DNA from: Vreelandella neptunia
GTDB lineage: Bacteria > Pseudomonadota > Gammaproteobacteria > Pseudomonadales > Halomonadaceae
Reading direction: 5' to 3'
Length of the DNA: 64,000 bases
Assembly (NCBI RefSeq): GCF_034479615.1
Contig: NZ_CP140255.1
Coordinates: 1,984,001-2,048,000, forward strand
The translations under genes were made by a program, and so were the position numbers. The notes beneath the pieces were generated by a model. That model saw nothing but the letters and a program-made list of their open reading frames with translations. It was not told where the DNA came from and ran no database searches. Numbering within the stretch: the stretch's first letter is position 1; each line of letters starts with the position of its first letter. Below are positions 1-8,042 of this stretch, piece after piece.

Positions 1-240
1 GTGGGGGAGCGCAACCGCTTCAATGCCCGCTTCGTGGGCGCGTTTCAAACCATAGGCGTCAGCGACATTGGAAATCACCGCGACAATCTCACCGCCGCCT
101 AAGCGGTCGTGGGACTGAGCATCAATCAGCGCCTGAAGATTGCTACCGCTGCCAGAGATAAGCACGACAATGCGGCGTGCACCGAGAGGCTCTGGCGTTA
201 CGTCTTTAATGGTATCGCTCTGGTAGTCCGTATTGGTCAT
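1..240 (-). CDS. purN: Phosphoribosylglycinamide formyltransferase (partial)
   Basis: This is the N-terminal part of GAR transformylase, which makes formyl-GAR from GAR and 10-formyltetrahydrofolate in de novo purine synthesis. The gene runs off the left edge, so only about 80 residues are visible. The segment shows the family's Rossmann-like start, with [14 protein letters not shown] near residues 24-37, then GEIVAVISN and a conserved LKRAHEAGI stretch. The ATG overlaps the purM stop in an ATGA arrangement, so purM and purN are translationally coupled, as is usual in gammaproteobacteria. The leading extension of about 20 residues before the core is slightly long. Confidence 0.9.
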   Translation of the reverse strand, partial: MTNTDYQSDTIKDVTPEPLGARRIVVLISGSGSNLQALIDAQSHDRLGGGEIVAVISNVADAYGLKRAHEAGIEAVALPH

Positions 241-1304
241 GCCGAGAGGTTCTCCAGAATAACGGCGTCCCCTTGGCGTTCAACGATCTGGCCTAGACGA
301 TAAACGGATTCGCCTTCGGCTTGCAGATGAGCCGCTGCCTGCTCTGCTTGATGTTGCGGCACCACAACGACCATGCCAATACCGCAATTGAGCACGCGGT
401 GCATTTCGGTTTCATTCACGTTGCCGTTGGCCTGTAGCCAATCAAACACGGCGGGGCGCTGCCAACTGGCAATATCAATATGCGCCGCGAGATTGTCCGG
501 CAGCACGCGGGGAATGTTTTCAAGCAATCCACCACCGGTGATGTGCGATAACGCATGCACGGCAATGTCGCTGCCGCGCATTAAGGAGAGCAGTGATTTA
601 ACGTAGATGCGGGTAGGTGCCATCAGCGCATCGCCAAGGGTTTGGCCGTCGATGTCGGTCTCTAGCGAAGCGTCGCTAACCTCAAGGATTTTGCGAATCA
701 GTGAGTAGCCGTTGGAGTGTGGCCCGGATGAGGCAAGCCCCAATATGACGTCGCCTTCGGCCACTTTGCTGCCATCTAAAATGTCTGCTTTTTCAACCAC
801 ACCTACGCAAAAGCCCGCTAAATCGTAGTCGTTTCCTTCATACATGCCCGGCATTTCGGCGGTTTCGCCACCTACCAGAGCGCAGCCAGCCAGTTCGCAA
901 CCAGCGCCAATGCCGGTGACAACGTCAGCAGCAATATCCACATCGAGCTTACCCGTGGCATAGTAGTCAAGAAAGAGCAGTGGTTCGGCGCCGGCCACGA
1001 TGAGATCGTTGACACACATAGCGACCAAATCAATACCAATGGTGTCGTGTTTGCCAAGATCCATCGCCAGGCGCAGCTTGGTGCCGACACCATCGGTACC
1101 TGAGACGAGTACGGGCTGCCGATAGCCCGCGGGAATCTCGCATAGCGCGCCAAAACCGCCAAGCCCGCCCATGACTTCTGGGCGAGTAGTGCGTTTGGCA
1201 ACGTGTTTAATGCGGTCAACTAAGGCGTTACCGGCATCAATATCGACGCCTGCGTCCTTGTAGCTGAGGGAAGGAGTAGCCGAAGAAGAGGAAGTCTCGG
1301 TCAT
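237..1304 (-). CDS. purM: Phosphoribosylformylglycinamidine cyclo-ligase (AIR synthetase)
   Basis: PurM closes FGAM to aminoimidazole ribotide using ATP, the fifth step of de novo purine synthesis, in the cytoplasm. The 355-residue product is the usual family length. It contains the N-terminal [15 protein letters not shown] block, the glycine-rich GGLGGFGAL, the ATP-binding [10 protein letters not shown] and the GGETAEMPG motif. An in-frame extension upstream to 1421 exists. The ATG at 1304 is preferred because an AGGAT ribosome site lies just before it and the E. coli-like N terminus begins there. It is co-directional and overlapping with purN and divergent from the perM-hda pair. Confidence 0.96.
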   Translation of the reverse strand: MTETSSSSATPSLSYKDAGVDIDAGNALVDRIKHVAKRTTRPEVMGGLGGFGALCEIPAGYRQPVLVSGTDGVGTKLRLAMDLGKHDTIGIDLVAMCVNDLIVAGAEPLLFLDYYATGKLDVDIAADVVTGIGAGCELAGCALVGGETAEMPGMYEGNDYDLAGFCVGVVEKADILDGSKVAEGDVILGLASSGPHSNGYSLIRKILEVSDASLETDIDGQTLGDALMAPTRIYVKSLLSLMRGSDIAVHALSHITGGGLLENIPRVLPDNLAAHIDIASWQRPAVFDWLQANGNVNETEMHRVLNCGIGMVVVVPQHQAEQAAAHLQAEGESVYRLGQIVERQGDAVILENLSA

Positions 1305-1470
1305 GACAGATCCTGTGAAGCAAATAGCGGTGCTGGTAGTGCTGGCGACATGGCCAGTGCTAGACGATAACTGGAGCGGATTGTAACACTCAGCGGCGCA
1401 GGCCGCACCGCTGTCGCACATGATGAAAAGCTTACGAGCGACTTTTGCTTATATGCGGCATAGTAGTGGC

Positions 1471-1524
1471 AAGTAAAATAGTAGTGATAAGTAAAATAGT
1501 GACTGTAAGTGAAAATGGTTGGTT
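1471..1524. repeat. Three imperfect 18-bp direct repeats
   Basis: Three tandem units begin AAGTAAAATAGT (1471-1488), AAGTAAAATAGT (1489-1506) and AAGTGAAAATGG (1507-1524). The first two share their first 12 bases and the third has drifted. They lie in the purM/perM divergent intergenic region, 25 bases before the perM start. Each unit carries a TAAAAT-like hexamer, so they may overlap the perM promoter. No function can be assigned from sequence. Confidence 0.7.
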
Positions 1525-1548
1525 TAAATCCACGTTTGAGAGGGAACT

Positions 1549-2709
1549 ATGCGGAATTCTTGGTGGGGTGTCCTATTTTTGCTGGTAATAGGCGGTTTAA
1601 TCTATTTGTTAGACGCGGTGCTGATGCCTTTTATTGCCGGGATGATTCTCGCTTACTTAGCTGATCCGCTGGCTAACCGTTTCCAGCGCTGGGGCATGAA
1701 CCGGCCATTCGCGGTGAGCAGTGTGTTTTTAGTACTGTTGGTCGTGCTGGTAGCGAGTCTGTTGATATTAATACCGCTGCTTGTTCAACAGCTTAAACAG
1801 CTGGGCGAAGCTATCCCGGGTATCTTCAATTGGGTAGAAAATACGCTCGCACCTCAGGTGCAAGAGTGGACGGGTTATGACTTAACCGCGGAGTTAATCA
1901 ATGCGCGTGAGACGCTGGTCGAAAACTGGCGCGATGCTGGCGGCTACTTAGCTCAGGCGTTAGGCCAAATTGGCCGTTCCGGAATGGCATTTGCCTCATG
2001 GATCACCTATGTAGCGCTAATCCCCGTGGTGACCTTCTATTTACTCTTGGACTGGAATCGCCTGCTGACCAATATTGCCAATCTCGTGCCACGCCAGTGG
2101 GCGGATGATACTTTCCGGTTGGCGCGTCGCTGCGATGAAGTGTTGTCATCGTTTCTACGTGGCCAACTGCTGGTCATGCTCTGCTTAGGGATTATTTATG
2201 CGGTGGGCTTAACGCTGATGGGGCTCAACTTTGGCCTGTTGATCGGCTTTGTGTCCGGGCTGGTAAGCATCGTGCCGTTCCTGGGCTTTATTGTCGGCTT
2301 GGTGATTGCCCTTGTTGTCGCGCTGTTCCAGTACGCCACCTGGTGGGCGGTACTAGGCGTCATCCTGGTGTTCAGTATTGGCCAAATGGCGGAGAGTGTG
2401 GTTCTACAGCCTAAATTGTTGGGCGATAAGATTGGTCTGCATCCGGTGGCGGTTATATTTGCCGTGCTGGCGGGTGGCAATCTGTTTGGTCTAACAGGGG
2501 TGTTGCTGGCACTGCCTGTTGCCGCGGTGATTCTAGTGCTGCTAAAAGAAGTAAAAGTTCGCTATCAGCATAGCGAGTTATACGACGAAAATAATACCGA
2601 CAAACATGCCTCAATTATCGAGGTCAGCTCTTCGTATCATGATGAGCTGGGGCATAGTGGGCCTAGTCGTGATGGAAATAGTCGTAATGATCAAGGTGAG
2701 TCATCATGA
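1549..2709 (+). CDS. perM: PerM/AI-2E family membrane transporter
   Basis: This 386-residue polytopic inner-membrane protein belongs to the AI-2E/PerM exporter family (E. coli PerM, TqsA, YhhT). It has two hydrophobic hairpins in the first 90 residues, a central amphipathic portion, and a helix-rich C-terminal half with the family-typical VSIVPFLGFIVG and QPKLLGDKIGLHPV segments. The last 40 residues are polar and low in conservation. Its position between purM and hda is the conserved gammaproteobacterial arrangement. The 3' end overlaps hda by four bases (ATGA). The substrate is unknown. PerM itself has no established transport assay, and autoinducer export is shown only for some relatives. 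Confidence 0.88.
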   Translation: MRNSWWGVLFLLVIGGLIYLLDAVLMPFIAGMILAYLADPLANRFQRWGMNRPFAVSSVFLVLLVVLVASLLILIPLLVQQLKQLGEAIPGIFNWVENTLAPQVQEWTGYDLTAELINARETLVENWRDAGGYLAQALGQIGRSGMAFASWITYVALIPVVTFYLLLDWNRLLTNIANLVPRQWADDTFRLARRCDEVLSSFLRGQLLVMLCLGIIYAVGLTLMGLNFGLLIGFVSGLVSIVPFLGFIVGLVIALVVALFQYATWWAVLGVILVFSIGQMAESVVLQPKLLGDKIGLHPVAVIFAVLAGGNLFGLTGVLLALPVAAVILVLLKEVKVRYQHSELYDENNTDKHASIIEVSSSYHDELGHSGPSRDGNSRNDQGESS

Positions 2710-3413
2710 GCCGACTACCGGCACAGCTTCCTTTGGGCATTGGTCTGCGCGATGACGCGACCTTTGATAATTACTATGTGGCGCGTTCAAATACGCCGCT
2801 GGTAGAGCATCTTACTCAGCAGCTTACTTCAGAGGGGGAGCAGTTTCTCTATCTTTGGGGGGCGCCAGGGGTAGGGCGCAGCCACCTTTTACAGGCGGCG
2901 TGTCATGCCGCATCTGATGCGGATAAGCGCGCGCTTTACTTACCGCTGGATGATTTGGGCCACTTTCCGCCGCTAATGCTGGAAGACATCGAGCGTCTGG
3001 ATCTTGTCGCCATTGATGATTTGGAGTGTGTCATTGGCCGTAAGCGCTGGGAAGAGGCGCTGTTTCATGCCTTTAACCGGCTCAGAGATGCTGGCAAGAA
3101 ATTAGTGATTGCGGCTAGTGTTTCCCCGCGACAGCTAAACGTGGTGCTACCGGATTTGGCTTCTCGTTTGACCTGGGGGGTAACGTTTCACGTTCACCCC
3201 TTAGAAGATGATGACGAGCGGTTGGCAGCGCTAAAGCTGCGCGCCAGTGTGAGAGGAATGCAGCTTCCCGATGACGTTGGTCGCTATATTTTGCATCGTG
3301 GCCCCCGCGATCTAGGTGAGCTGTGCCGCGCGGTTGAGACCCTGGATAAAGCATCGCTATCAGCCAAGCGTAAATTGACGATTCCGTTTGTGAAATCCGC
3401 CCTCGGTTGGTGA
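2706..3413 (+). CDS. hda: DnaA regulatory inactivator Hda
   Basis: Hda is an AAA+ protein that, with the DNA-loaded sliding clamp, stimulates hydrolysis of DnaA-bound ATP and so prevents re-initiation of replication. The 235-residue product has an N-terminal clamp-binding motif QLPLGI (residues 7-12), a Walker A variant GVGRSH (the Lys is Arg58, as in E. coli Hda), a Walker B-like IDDLECV and the arginine-bearing DLASRLTWG. It ends in the conserved RKLTIPFVK block. It lacks the DnaA DNA-binding domain. It is translationally coupled to perM and ends at a strong intrinsic terminator. Confidence 0.96.
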   Translation: MSRLPAQLPLGIGLRDDATFDNYYVARSNTPLVEHLTQQLTSEGEQFLYLWGAPGVGRSHLLQAACHAASDADKRALYLPLDDLGHFPPLMLEDIERLDLVAIDDLECVIGRKRWEEALFHAFNRLRDAGKKLVIAASVSPRQLNVVLPDLASRLTWGVTFHVHPLEDDDERLAALKLRASVRGMQLPDDVGRYILHRGPRDLGELCRAVETLDKASLSAKRKLTIPFVKSALGW

Positions 3414-3450
3414 AGTGGCTGGTAAAAAAATGCTAAAGGCAACGACTAAA

Positions 3451-3488
3451 ACGCCCCTGTCAGCGTGAGCCAACAGGGGCGTTTTTTA
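3451..3488 (+). terminator. Intrinsic terminator after hda, probably bidirectional
   Basis: A perfect 10-bp stem ACGCCCCTGT (3451-3460) / ACAGGGGCGT (3473-3482) with a 12-base loop is followed by a run of T to 3487. An A-rich tract precedes the stem, so on the other strand it could also end the convergent phasin gene. Confidence 0.9.
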
Positions 3489-3524
3489 AGACTTACTTAC
3501 CAGCTTATTTGATTCAATAAGCGA

Positions 3525-3899
3525 TTAAGCAGTTTTGCTCAACTTGCTAGCAGCGGTTTGCGCCTGCTTAACGTTGTCTTCGGTAATTTTCTGGCTTTTT
3601 TGGATAAAGTCTTGCTGCAGGGATACGACTTTATCGGTATCGCCTTTAACACGCTCAGCCAGCTCTTTCGCTACTTTTTGCTGACCTTCCATGTAGCTAC
3701 GCAGACCTTCTGCGTCTTTTACGTCCATCATTTGGCGCATTTGCGCAATGCCGGTGTCGACATAGGCTTTGCTGGCATCCATCTGAGCGTTAAGCATTTT
3801 TTCGCTGTAATCGATGCTCAGCGCCATGTAAGCGCGTACTGGTGCCATAAACATGTTGTCAAACTGCTGAGTCATTTCGTTAGTATTTAATGTACGCAT
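3525..3899 (-). CDS. Phasin family protein
   Basis: Phasins are small amphipathic proteins that coat polyhydroxyalkanoate granules and control their number and size. The product of about 124 residues is almost wholly helical, without membrane segments. It is rich in Met, Gln, Ala and Lys, and has the phasin_2-type pattern: a FDNMF start, then long heptad-like helices ending in a Lys/Ala-rich tail. Two in-frame ATGs are near the start. The second (3899) is preferred because AGGAGG lies 8 bases before it but only 2 bases before the ATG at 3905. The gene stands alone, convergent with hda. It indicates that the organism makes PHA, although the synthase is not in this window. Confidence 0.85.
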   Translation of the reverse strand: MRTLNTNEMTQQFDNMFMAPVRAYMALSIDYSEKMLNAQMDASKAYVDTGIAQMRQMMDVKDAEGLRSYMEGQQKVAKELAERVKGDTDKVVSLQQDFIQKSQKITEDNVKQAQTAASKLSKTA

Positions 3900-3995
3900 C
3901 GTCATACCCTCCTGGGTTTAGTCTTGCCAAAAGCAGCTATCCAGTGGTTGGCGCTGCTTATTGAATGAGTAGCTCTTTAAGCTATCTTGCGTTGC

Positions 3996-4024
3996 AGCAT
4001 AGCAACTGTTTTTGTGCAGTGCAA
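3996..4024 (-). promoter_or_regulatory. Putative sigma70 promoter of the phasin gene
   Basis: On the minus strand, TTGCAC (4019-4024) is separated by 17 bases from TATGCT (3996-4001), with a TGC extended -10 in front. The interval is rich in TGC/GCA triplets (TTGTGCAGTGCAACA on the plus strand). This resembles the TGCA-rich sites reported for PhaR repressors at phasin promoters, but that link is inference. Confidence 0.5.
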
Positions 4025-4190
4025 CATTTGGTTTTTGGCATTTTAATGCCCGCGGGCTAAGGGCGTGTTTACCCGCATGAACTAACCAGCTAGCTTGAAG
4101 GTAGTGGATGCAGCCTTAGCTGGCGAACGATAGATCGGCTTTGCGCTCAGATAAGTATCACTACTGATCTTACCGATGGGAGAAAGAGCA

Positions 4191-5567
4191 ATGGCAACAC
4201 GGATGGAACGTGACAGCATGGGCGAATTGGAAGTGCCTTCTGACGCCCTTTATGGTGCGCAGACCCAGCGGGCAATCAATAACTTCCCTGTCTCTCATTC
4301 GCCCATGCCCCCGGCTTTCATTCATGCAGTCGCGCGTATCAAGCTAGCGGCAGCCCGGGCTAATCAAACGTTAGGAGGGCTTGATAGCGCCCGCGGGGAG
4401 GCGATTCAAAAGGCGGCGCGCGAAGTGTTAACGGGCAAGCATGACCAGCACTTCCCCATCGATGTGTTTCAAACCGGTTCAGGCACCTCCACCAATATGA
4501 ACGTCAACGAGGTACTGGCCACATTGGCAAGTCGTGAGGGCGTTGAGGTGACCCCGAATGATCACGTCAATATGGGGCAGTCCAGCAATGATGTGATTCC
4601 CACGGCCATTCACCTTTCGGCTGCCATCGCGGTGCACGAATCACTCCGCCCAGCCCTGGTTCATCTACGCGACACTATCGACCAACGTGCCAGTGAGCTG
4701 AGCCATGTGGTAAAAACCGGCCGTACTCACCTCATGGATGCCATGCCGCTGCGTATGGATCAAGAGCTGGGCGCCTGGTCTAGTCAACTAAGTCAGGCCA
4801 TTGAACGTTTTGATAGCGCCATGAAACGACTGTGCCGCATCGCTCAGGGCGGCACCGCCGTGGGCACCGGCATTAACGCGCCTATCGGTTTTGCTGAGCA
4901 GGTCGCCCAGGAGCTGAGCGAACAGACCGGCTTGATGTTTACCCCTAACGACAGCTTCTTTGCCAGCCTCTCGTCTCAGGATGCAGCGGTAGAGCTCTCG
5001 GGGCAGTTGAAAGGCTTAGCCTGCGTGATCATGAAAATAGCCAACGACCTGCGCTGGATGAACTCGGGGCCGCTAGCGGGGCTAGGAGAAATTGAGCTTG
5101 AGGCGTTACAGCCCGGCAGTTCGATTATGCCAGGAAAGGTGAACCCGGTTATTCCTGAGTCGGCCGCTCAGGCTGCCGCGCAAGTCATTGGTCTGGATGC
5201 CGCGATTACCGTGGCCGGCCAAAGTGGTAACTTTCAATTGAACGTGATGCTGCCGTTGGTGGCTTCCAATTTGCTAACATCCATAAGCTTAATGAGTAAT
5301 ACCGCTCGGCTGCTGGCTGATCGTGCGATTGCCACCTTTAAAGTGCGTGAAGATAACCTGCAAGGCCCGCTGGCTAGAAACCCCATTTTGGTGACGGCGC
5401 TCAATGGCGTGATTGGCTACAACGCCGCCGCCGCAGTCGCCAAAGAGGCTTACCAGGCGGGAAGGCCGATTATTGATGTGGCGGAAGAGAAAACTGACCT
5501 TGACCGGGAGACGCTAGAGCGGCTGCTGGATCCGGTCGCGTTAACACACGGAGGCATCCCTGAGTAA
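4191..5567 (+). CDS. fumC: Fumarate hydratase, class II
   Basis: FumC reversibly hydrates fumarate to L-malate in the TCA cycle and is the oxygen-stable, iron-independent form. The product of 458 residues matches the family length. It carries the N-terminal RMERDSMGELEVP segment, GSGTSTNMN, the HVNMGQSSND substrate site and the lyase signature GSSIMPGKVNP. The ATG at 4191 is preferred over the one at 4176 because GGGAGAAAG sits just upstream and the family N terminus begins there. The gene is monocistronic here. Confidence 0.96.
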   Translation: MATRMERDSMGELEVPSDALYGAQTQRAINNFPVSHSPMPPAFIHAVARIKLAAARANQTLGGLDSARGEAIQKAAREVLTGKHDQHFPIDVFQTGSGTSTNMNVNEVLATLASREGVEVTPNDHVNMGQSSNDVIPTAIHLSAAIAVHESLRPALVHLRDTIDQRASELSHVVKTGRTHLMDAMPLRMDQELGAWSSQLSQAIERFDSAMKRLCRIAQGGTAVGTGINAPIGFAEQVAQELSEQTGLMFTPNDSFFASLSSQDAAVELSGQLKGLACVIMKIANDLRWMNSGPLAGLGEIELEALQPGSSIMPGKVNPVIPESAAQAAAQVIGLDAAITVAGQSGNFQLNVMLPLVASNLLTSISLMSNTARLLADRAIATFKVREDNLQGPLARNPILVTALNGVIGYNAAAAVAKEAYQAGRPIIDVAEEKTDLDRETLERLLDPVALTHGGIPE

Positions 5568-5603
5568 CACTTTTAAGGTCAGCTAACTTCAGGCCACCCG
5601 AGT

Positions 5604-6674
5604 TCAGGTCTCCTGCGTTTCGGTTTTACCTTCCTGAATCGTTTCGCTGGCCTCACTGCGCTCCTCGGCATCGGCTTCGGGGGTTTCATGCTCATCTTGA
5701 CGTGAGGGGCGATAGCAAAAGGTAGCCAGTATCGGGAAGTGGTCGGAACCGAAGTAGTTAAGGCGCTGCATGCCGACTAAGGTGAAGTGCTCGGTCACAA
5801 AAATATGGTCAAGGGGCCAGCGCAAAACGGGATATTTGGCGTGGAAGGTGCTGAATAAACCACGCCCACGGCGTGGATCGAGCATGCCGCCAACGCGGCA
5901 AAACAGCCGTGTGGTACGTGACCACGCTACATCGTTCAGATCCCCGGCGACCAACGTCGCTTGGGGATCTTCATGAATCTTCTTGCCAACCAACAGCAGC
6001 TCAGCATCCCGCCAAAGGGATTTTTCACTCTCGCTCGGGGCCGGTGGACGAGGGTGGAGTGCGTAAAAGCGAATGCTATCGCCGTTAGCAAGCCTCACTC
6101 GGGTATGAATAGACGGAATATCGTCCTGAATTAGCCATTCCACCGAGGTGTTAGAGAGTTCCAGGTGAGAGTAAAGGTGCATGCCGTAAAGGTTGTCGAG
6201 CGGGATTTTAACGCTATGTGGCCACTGCTCTGCGAGCGCCGGATCCAACTGATCCTGCCACCACTGGTCTGACTCCAGGGTCAGTACTATGTCGGGCTGA
6301 TGCTGTTTGATCATGTCGATCAGCGCTTGGGCCTGCCGGTTAGGGGTCAGCACGTTGGCGATCAGCAGCGTAATCGTTTTATCTGAGTCGTTACTCTCTG
6401 CCGCTTTAACCTGCACCGGCCAGAGCGGTGTCCAGGGCAGAATATAGTAGACCTGAAACAATACAGTGATACCGGAGGCAAGTAGAGCTACCCATAGCCA
6501 GGGGCCAGGTTCAACGAAGATAACCGCTAATAGCCAGGTGATTAAGGCTAGGAAGGCGATCTGCAGGCGTGGAAATTCAAAACTGCGGATCCACCACCAG
6601 TGTAAATGTATCCGTGCAATCAGCGTAGCCAATAACAGTAGGATCGCTATGCTTCCTAGCAAAATACCCAGCAT
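5604..6674 (-). CDS. Membrane-anchored endonuclease/exonuclease/phosphatase family protein
   Basis: The 356-residue product begins with about 90 residues forming three hydrophobic helices. An EEP-fold domain follows, with LLIANVLTPN and LTLESDQWW (the metal-binding Glu region), VAGDLNDVAWS (catalytic Asp/Asn) and the terminal GSDHFPILATF (catalytic Asp-His). The order of motifs is that of the DNase I-like superfamily, and the membrane-tethered layout resembles E. coli YafD. The last 35 residues are highly acidic and Glu/Thr-rich. The substrate is unknown: nucleic acid, phospholipid head group or another phosphodiester are all possible. A good ribosome site (GGGAGA) precedes the start. Confidence 0.85.
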   Translation of the reverse strand: MLGILLGSIAILLLLATLIARIHLHWWWIRSFEFPRLQIAFLALITWLLAVIFVEPGPWLWVALLASGITVLFQVYYILPWTPLWPVQVKAAESNDSDKTITLLIANVLTPNRQAQALIDMIKQHQPDIVLTLESDQWWQDQLDPALAEQWPHSVKIPLDNLYGMHLYSHLELSNTSVEWLIQDDIPSIHTRVRLANGDSIRFYALHPRPPAPSESEKSLWRDAELLLVGKKIHEDPQATLVAGDLNDVAWSRTTRLFCRVGGMLDPRRGRGLFSTFHAKYPVLRWPLDHIFVTEHFTLVGMQRLNYFGSDHFPILATFCYRPSRQDEHETPEADAEERSEASETIQEGKTETQET

Positions 6675-6809
6675 TGTTTATCTCCCTATAGATAACACCC
6701 AGCACATTGAAGCGCTAAGCCTAGCGCTAGAAGGTTGCAGGTGTCGAATTGAACATCTATTCGTAATGGGTTTAACGCTGGCGGGAGAGGGCGCGCATGG
6801 GAAAAGAAC

Positions 6810-6837
6810 TTGCAATTCAGTGATAAAAGCGTAAGAT
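6810..6837 (+). promoter_or_regulatory. Putative promoter of the tRNA-Val pair
   Basis: TTGCAA (6810-6815), a 16-base spacer and TAAGAT (6832-6837) lie about 55 bases before the first tRNA and on its strand. No other promoter-like pair was seen between the divergent endonuclease gene and the tRNAs. Confidence 0.5.
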
Positions 6838-6893
6838 ATGCATCCGTTGCAAGGCGTGTGGCTATCCGAATAGCCCACTCTAAATAGCATAAT

Positions 6894-6970
6894 AGAACCA
6901 TAGCTCAGTTGGTTAGAGCGCCACGTTGACATCGTGGAGGTCGGCGGTTCAAATCCGCCTGGTTCTACCA
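6894..6970 (+). tRNA. tRNA-Val (anticodon GAC), copy 1
   Basis: This 77-base cloverleaf has acceptor AGAACCA/TGGTTCT, D-stem GCTC/GAGC, anticodon arm CCACG-TTGACAT-CGTGG and T-arm GGCGG-TTCAAAT-CCGCC, with an encoded CCA. The anticodon GAC reads GUC and GUU valine codons. Copy 2 starts 22 bases downstream, and the two are presumably co-transcribed and processed. Confidence 0.97.
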
Positions 6971-6992
6971 GCCCTATGTGACACCTCTTTTT

Positions 6993-7069
6993 AGGACCAT
7001 AGCTCAGTTGGTTAGAGCGCCACGTTGACATCGTGGAGGTCGGCGGTTCAAATCCGCCTGGTCCTACCA
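6993..7069 (+). tRNA. tRNA-Val (anticodon GAC), copy 2
   Basis: This copy matches copy 1 except for the acceptor stem, which is AGGACCA/TGGTCCT. The third base pair is G-C instead of A-U, a fully compensated change. CCA is encoded, and an intrinsic terminator follows 14 bases later. Confidence 0.97.
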
Positions 7070-7083
7070 GCTTTTATCAGAAG

Positions 7084-7114
7084 CGCCCCAGGCAGTGATG
7101 CTTGGGGCGTTTTT
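7084..7114 (+). terminator. Intrinsic terminator of the tRNA-Val operon
   Basis: The stem CGCCCCA (7084-7090) / TGGGGCG (7103-7109) is extendable by two pairs including a G-U, and is followed directly by TTTTT. It lies 14 bases after the second tRNA. Confidence 0.88.
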
Positions 7115-7243
7115 GTGTGGGCGTTATATGGTGCTTTTCACTTTGTAGACGATGGCTTTTAACCTTTATTTTTTGTAACTATTCAGTAGGTTTCAGGCTT
7201 TACTCGCCAACCTGCTGTTTCATCAGGCATAGATAGCTGCCCC

Positions 7244-7404
7244 GTGGGAGGCAGCTTTAGCTCGCGACCCTCCAAGCTTCCAGCCGGAAGACACTAAGGG
7301 GTGCCTTCGGCACCCTTCGCGCGATAAATCGCCCTCTCACAAATAGCTTCTGGCTTAGTGCTGGCTATAGGGTGTTGTGGGAGGGAGCTTTAGCTCGCGA
7401 CCCT
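7244..7404. repeat. REP-like repeat cluster (three units)
   Basis: Two direct copies share GTGGGAGG-AGCTTTAGCTCGCGACCCT apart from one base (7244-7271 and 7377-7404). A diverged inverted copy reading GTGAGAGGGCGATTTATCGCGCG on the minus strand (7318-7340) lies between them. Each unit contains the partly self-complementary core AGCTTTAGCT or CGATTTATCG. A separate hairpin GGGTGCC-TTC-GGCACCC (7299-7315) sits between units. The pattern resembles extragenic REP/BIME elements of pseudomonads and relatives. No gene is visible from 7115 to 7455. Confidence 0.75.
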
Positions 7405-7455
7405 TTAGGCTGCCAGCATGAGCTGAACAGTTACTATTTTTTTACCGCTATTTTT

Positions 7456-7941
7456 TTACGAGCTCTTTTGAATTAGGTCGGGCAGGTCAGTTTGGCGCTT
7501 AAACGTTGCGACCAGTGCCTCAATGCCTGCTTGATCTTGTTGGGTGAAGCGCCCGTGCAGCGGGCTATCCAGGTCAAGAACGCCCCATACGCGACCGTCC
7601 ATCACGATGGGAATCACCAGCTCTGAGCGAGAGTTGGCGTCGCAGGCAATATGGTCGGCAACCGCGTGCACGTCGTCCACTCGCTGGGTGGTTTGTTGGC
7701 GAGCGGCCGCGCCGCATACGCCTTTGCTAAAGGGAATTGGATGGCAGGCGGGCTGGCCCTGAAATGGGCCTAGACCTAACACATCAGGCTGGCGCTGAAG
7801 ATAAAAGCCTGCCCAATTTAAGTCGCTAAGCTGTTGGTGAATAAACGCACAGGTTTGCGCGCTGTTGGTGAGCCAATCGCGTGTATCGAGCAGCGCTTCA
7901 AGCTGTCGATTGAGAAGAGGGTAGTCAACACTGTTTTGCAT
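7456..7941 (-). CDS. msrC: Free methionine-(R)-sulfoxide reductase (GAF domain)
   Basis: This is a single GAF-domain enzyme like E. coli YebR/fRMsr, which reduces free Met-(R)-sulfoxide with thioredoxin. The 161-residue product contains LNWAGFYL, GPFQGQPAC, KGVCG and HIACDANSRSE. Cys66, Cys76 and Cys100 have the same spacing (10 and 24) as the three redox Cys of the E. coli enzyme. The ATG at 7941 is preferred to an upstream in-frame start because AAAGGA lies in front of it and the extension would read through a hairpin. It lies just downstream of metNIQ on the same strand, which fits a methionine-related role. Confidence 0.92.
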   Translation of the reverse strand: MQNSVDYPLLNRQLEALLDTRDWLTNSAQTCAFIHQQLSDLNWAGFYLQRQPDVLGLGPFQGQPACHPIPFSKGVCGAAARQQTTQRVDDVHAVADHIACDANSRSELVIPIVMDGRVWGVLDLDSPLHGRFTQQDQAGIEALVATFKRQTDLPDLIQKSS

Positions 7942-7968
7942 GAGGGATCCTTTGCTACTAACGCAGCA

Positions 7969-8014
7969 GGCCGACACTTTTGCATAGGGGGCTACCTATG
8001 CGAAAGTGTCGGCC
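7969..8014. repeat. Long perfect hairpin between metQ and msrC
   Basis: The arms GGCCGACACTTT-T-GCATAGG (7969-7988) and CCTATGC-G-AAAGTGTCGGCC (7995-8014) pair over 19 positions with one T-G opposition and a 6-base loop. There is no T-run after it on either strand. It lies 28 bases downstream of metQ in the msrC leader, so it could be a 3'-end-protecting or processing structure. It is not a classical intrinsic terminator. Confidence 0.75.
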
Positions 8015-8042
8015 TGATGTCATTTATTGATAGCTTGCGGTA

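Noticed and set aside
872..1219. Overlapping 115-codon frame inside purM
   Set aside because: It is an alternate frame of a highly conserved gene with no ribosome site or family resemblance.
6678..7031. Minus-strand reading frame of 117 codons across the tRNA genes
   Set aside because: It is the antisense of the two tRNA-Val genes and repeats a segment because the tRNAs repeat. This is a well-known annotation artefact.
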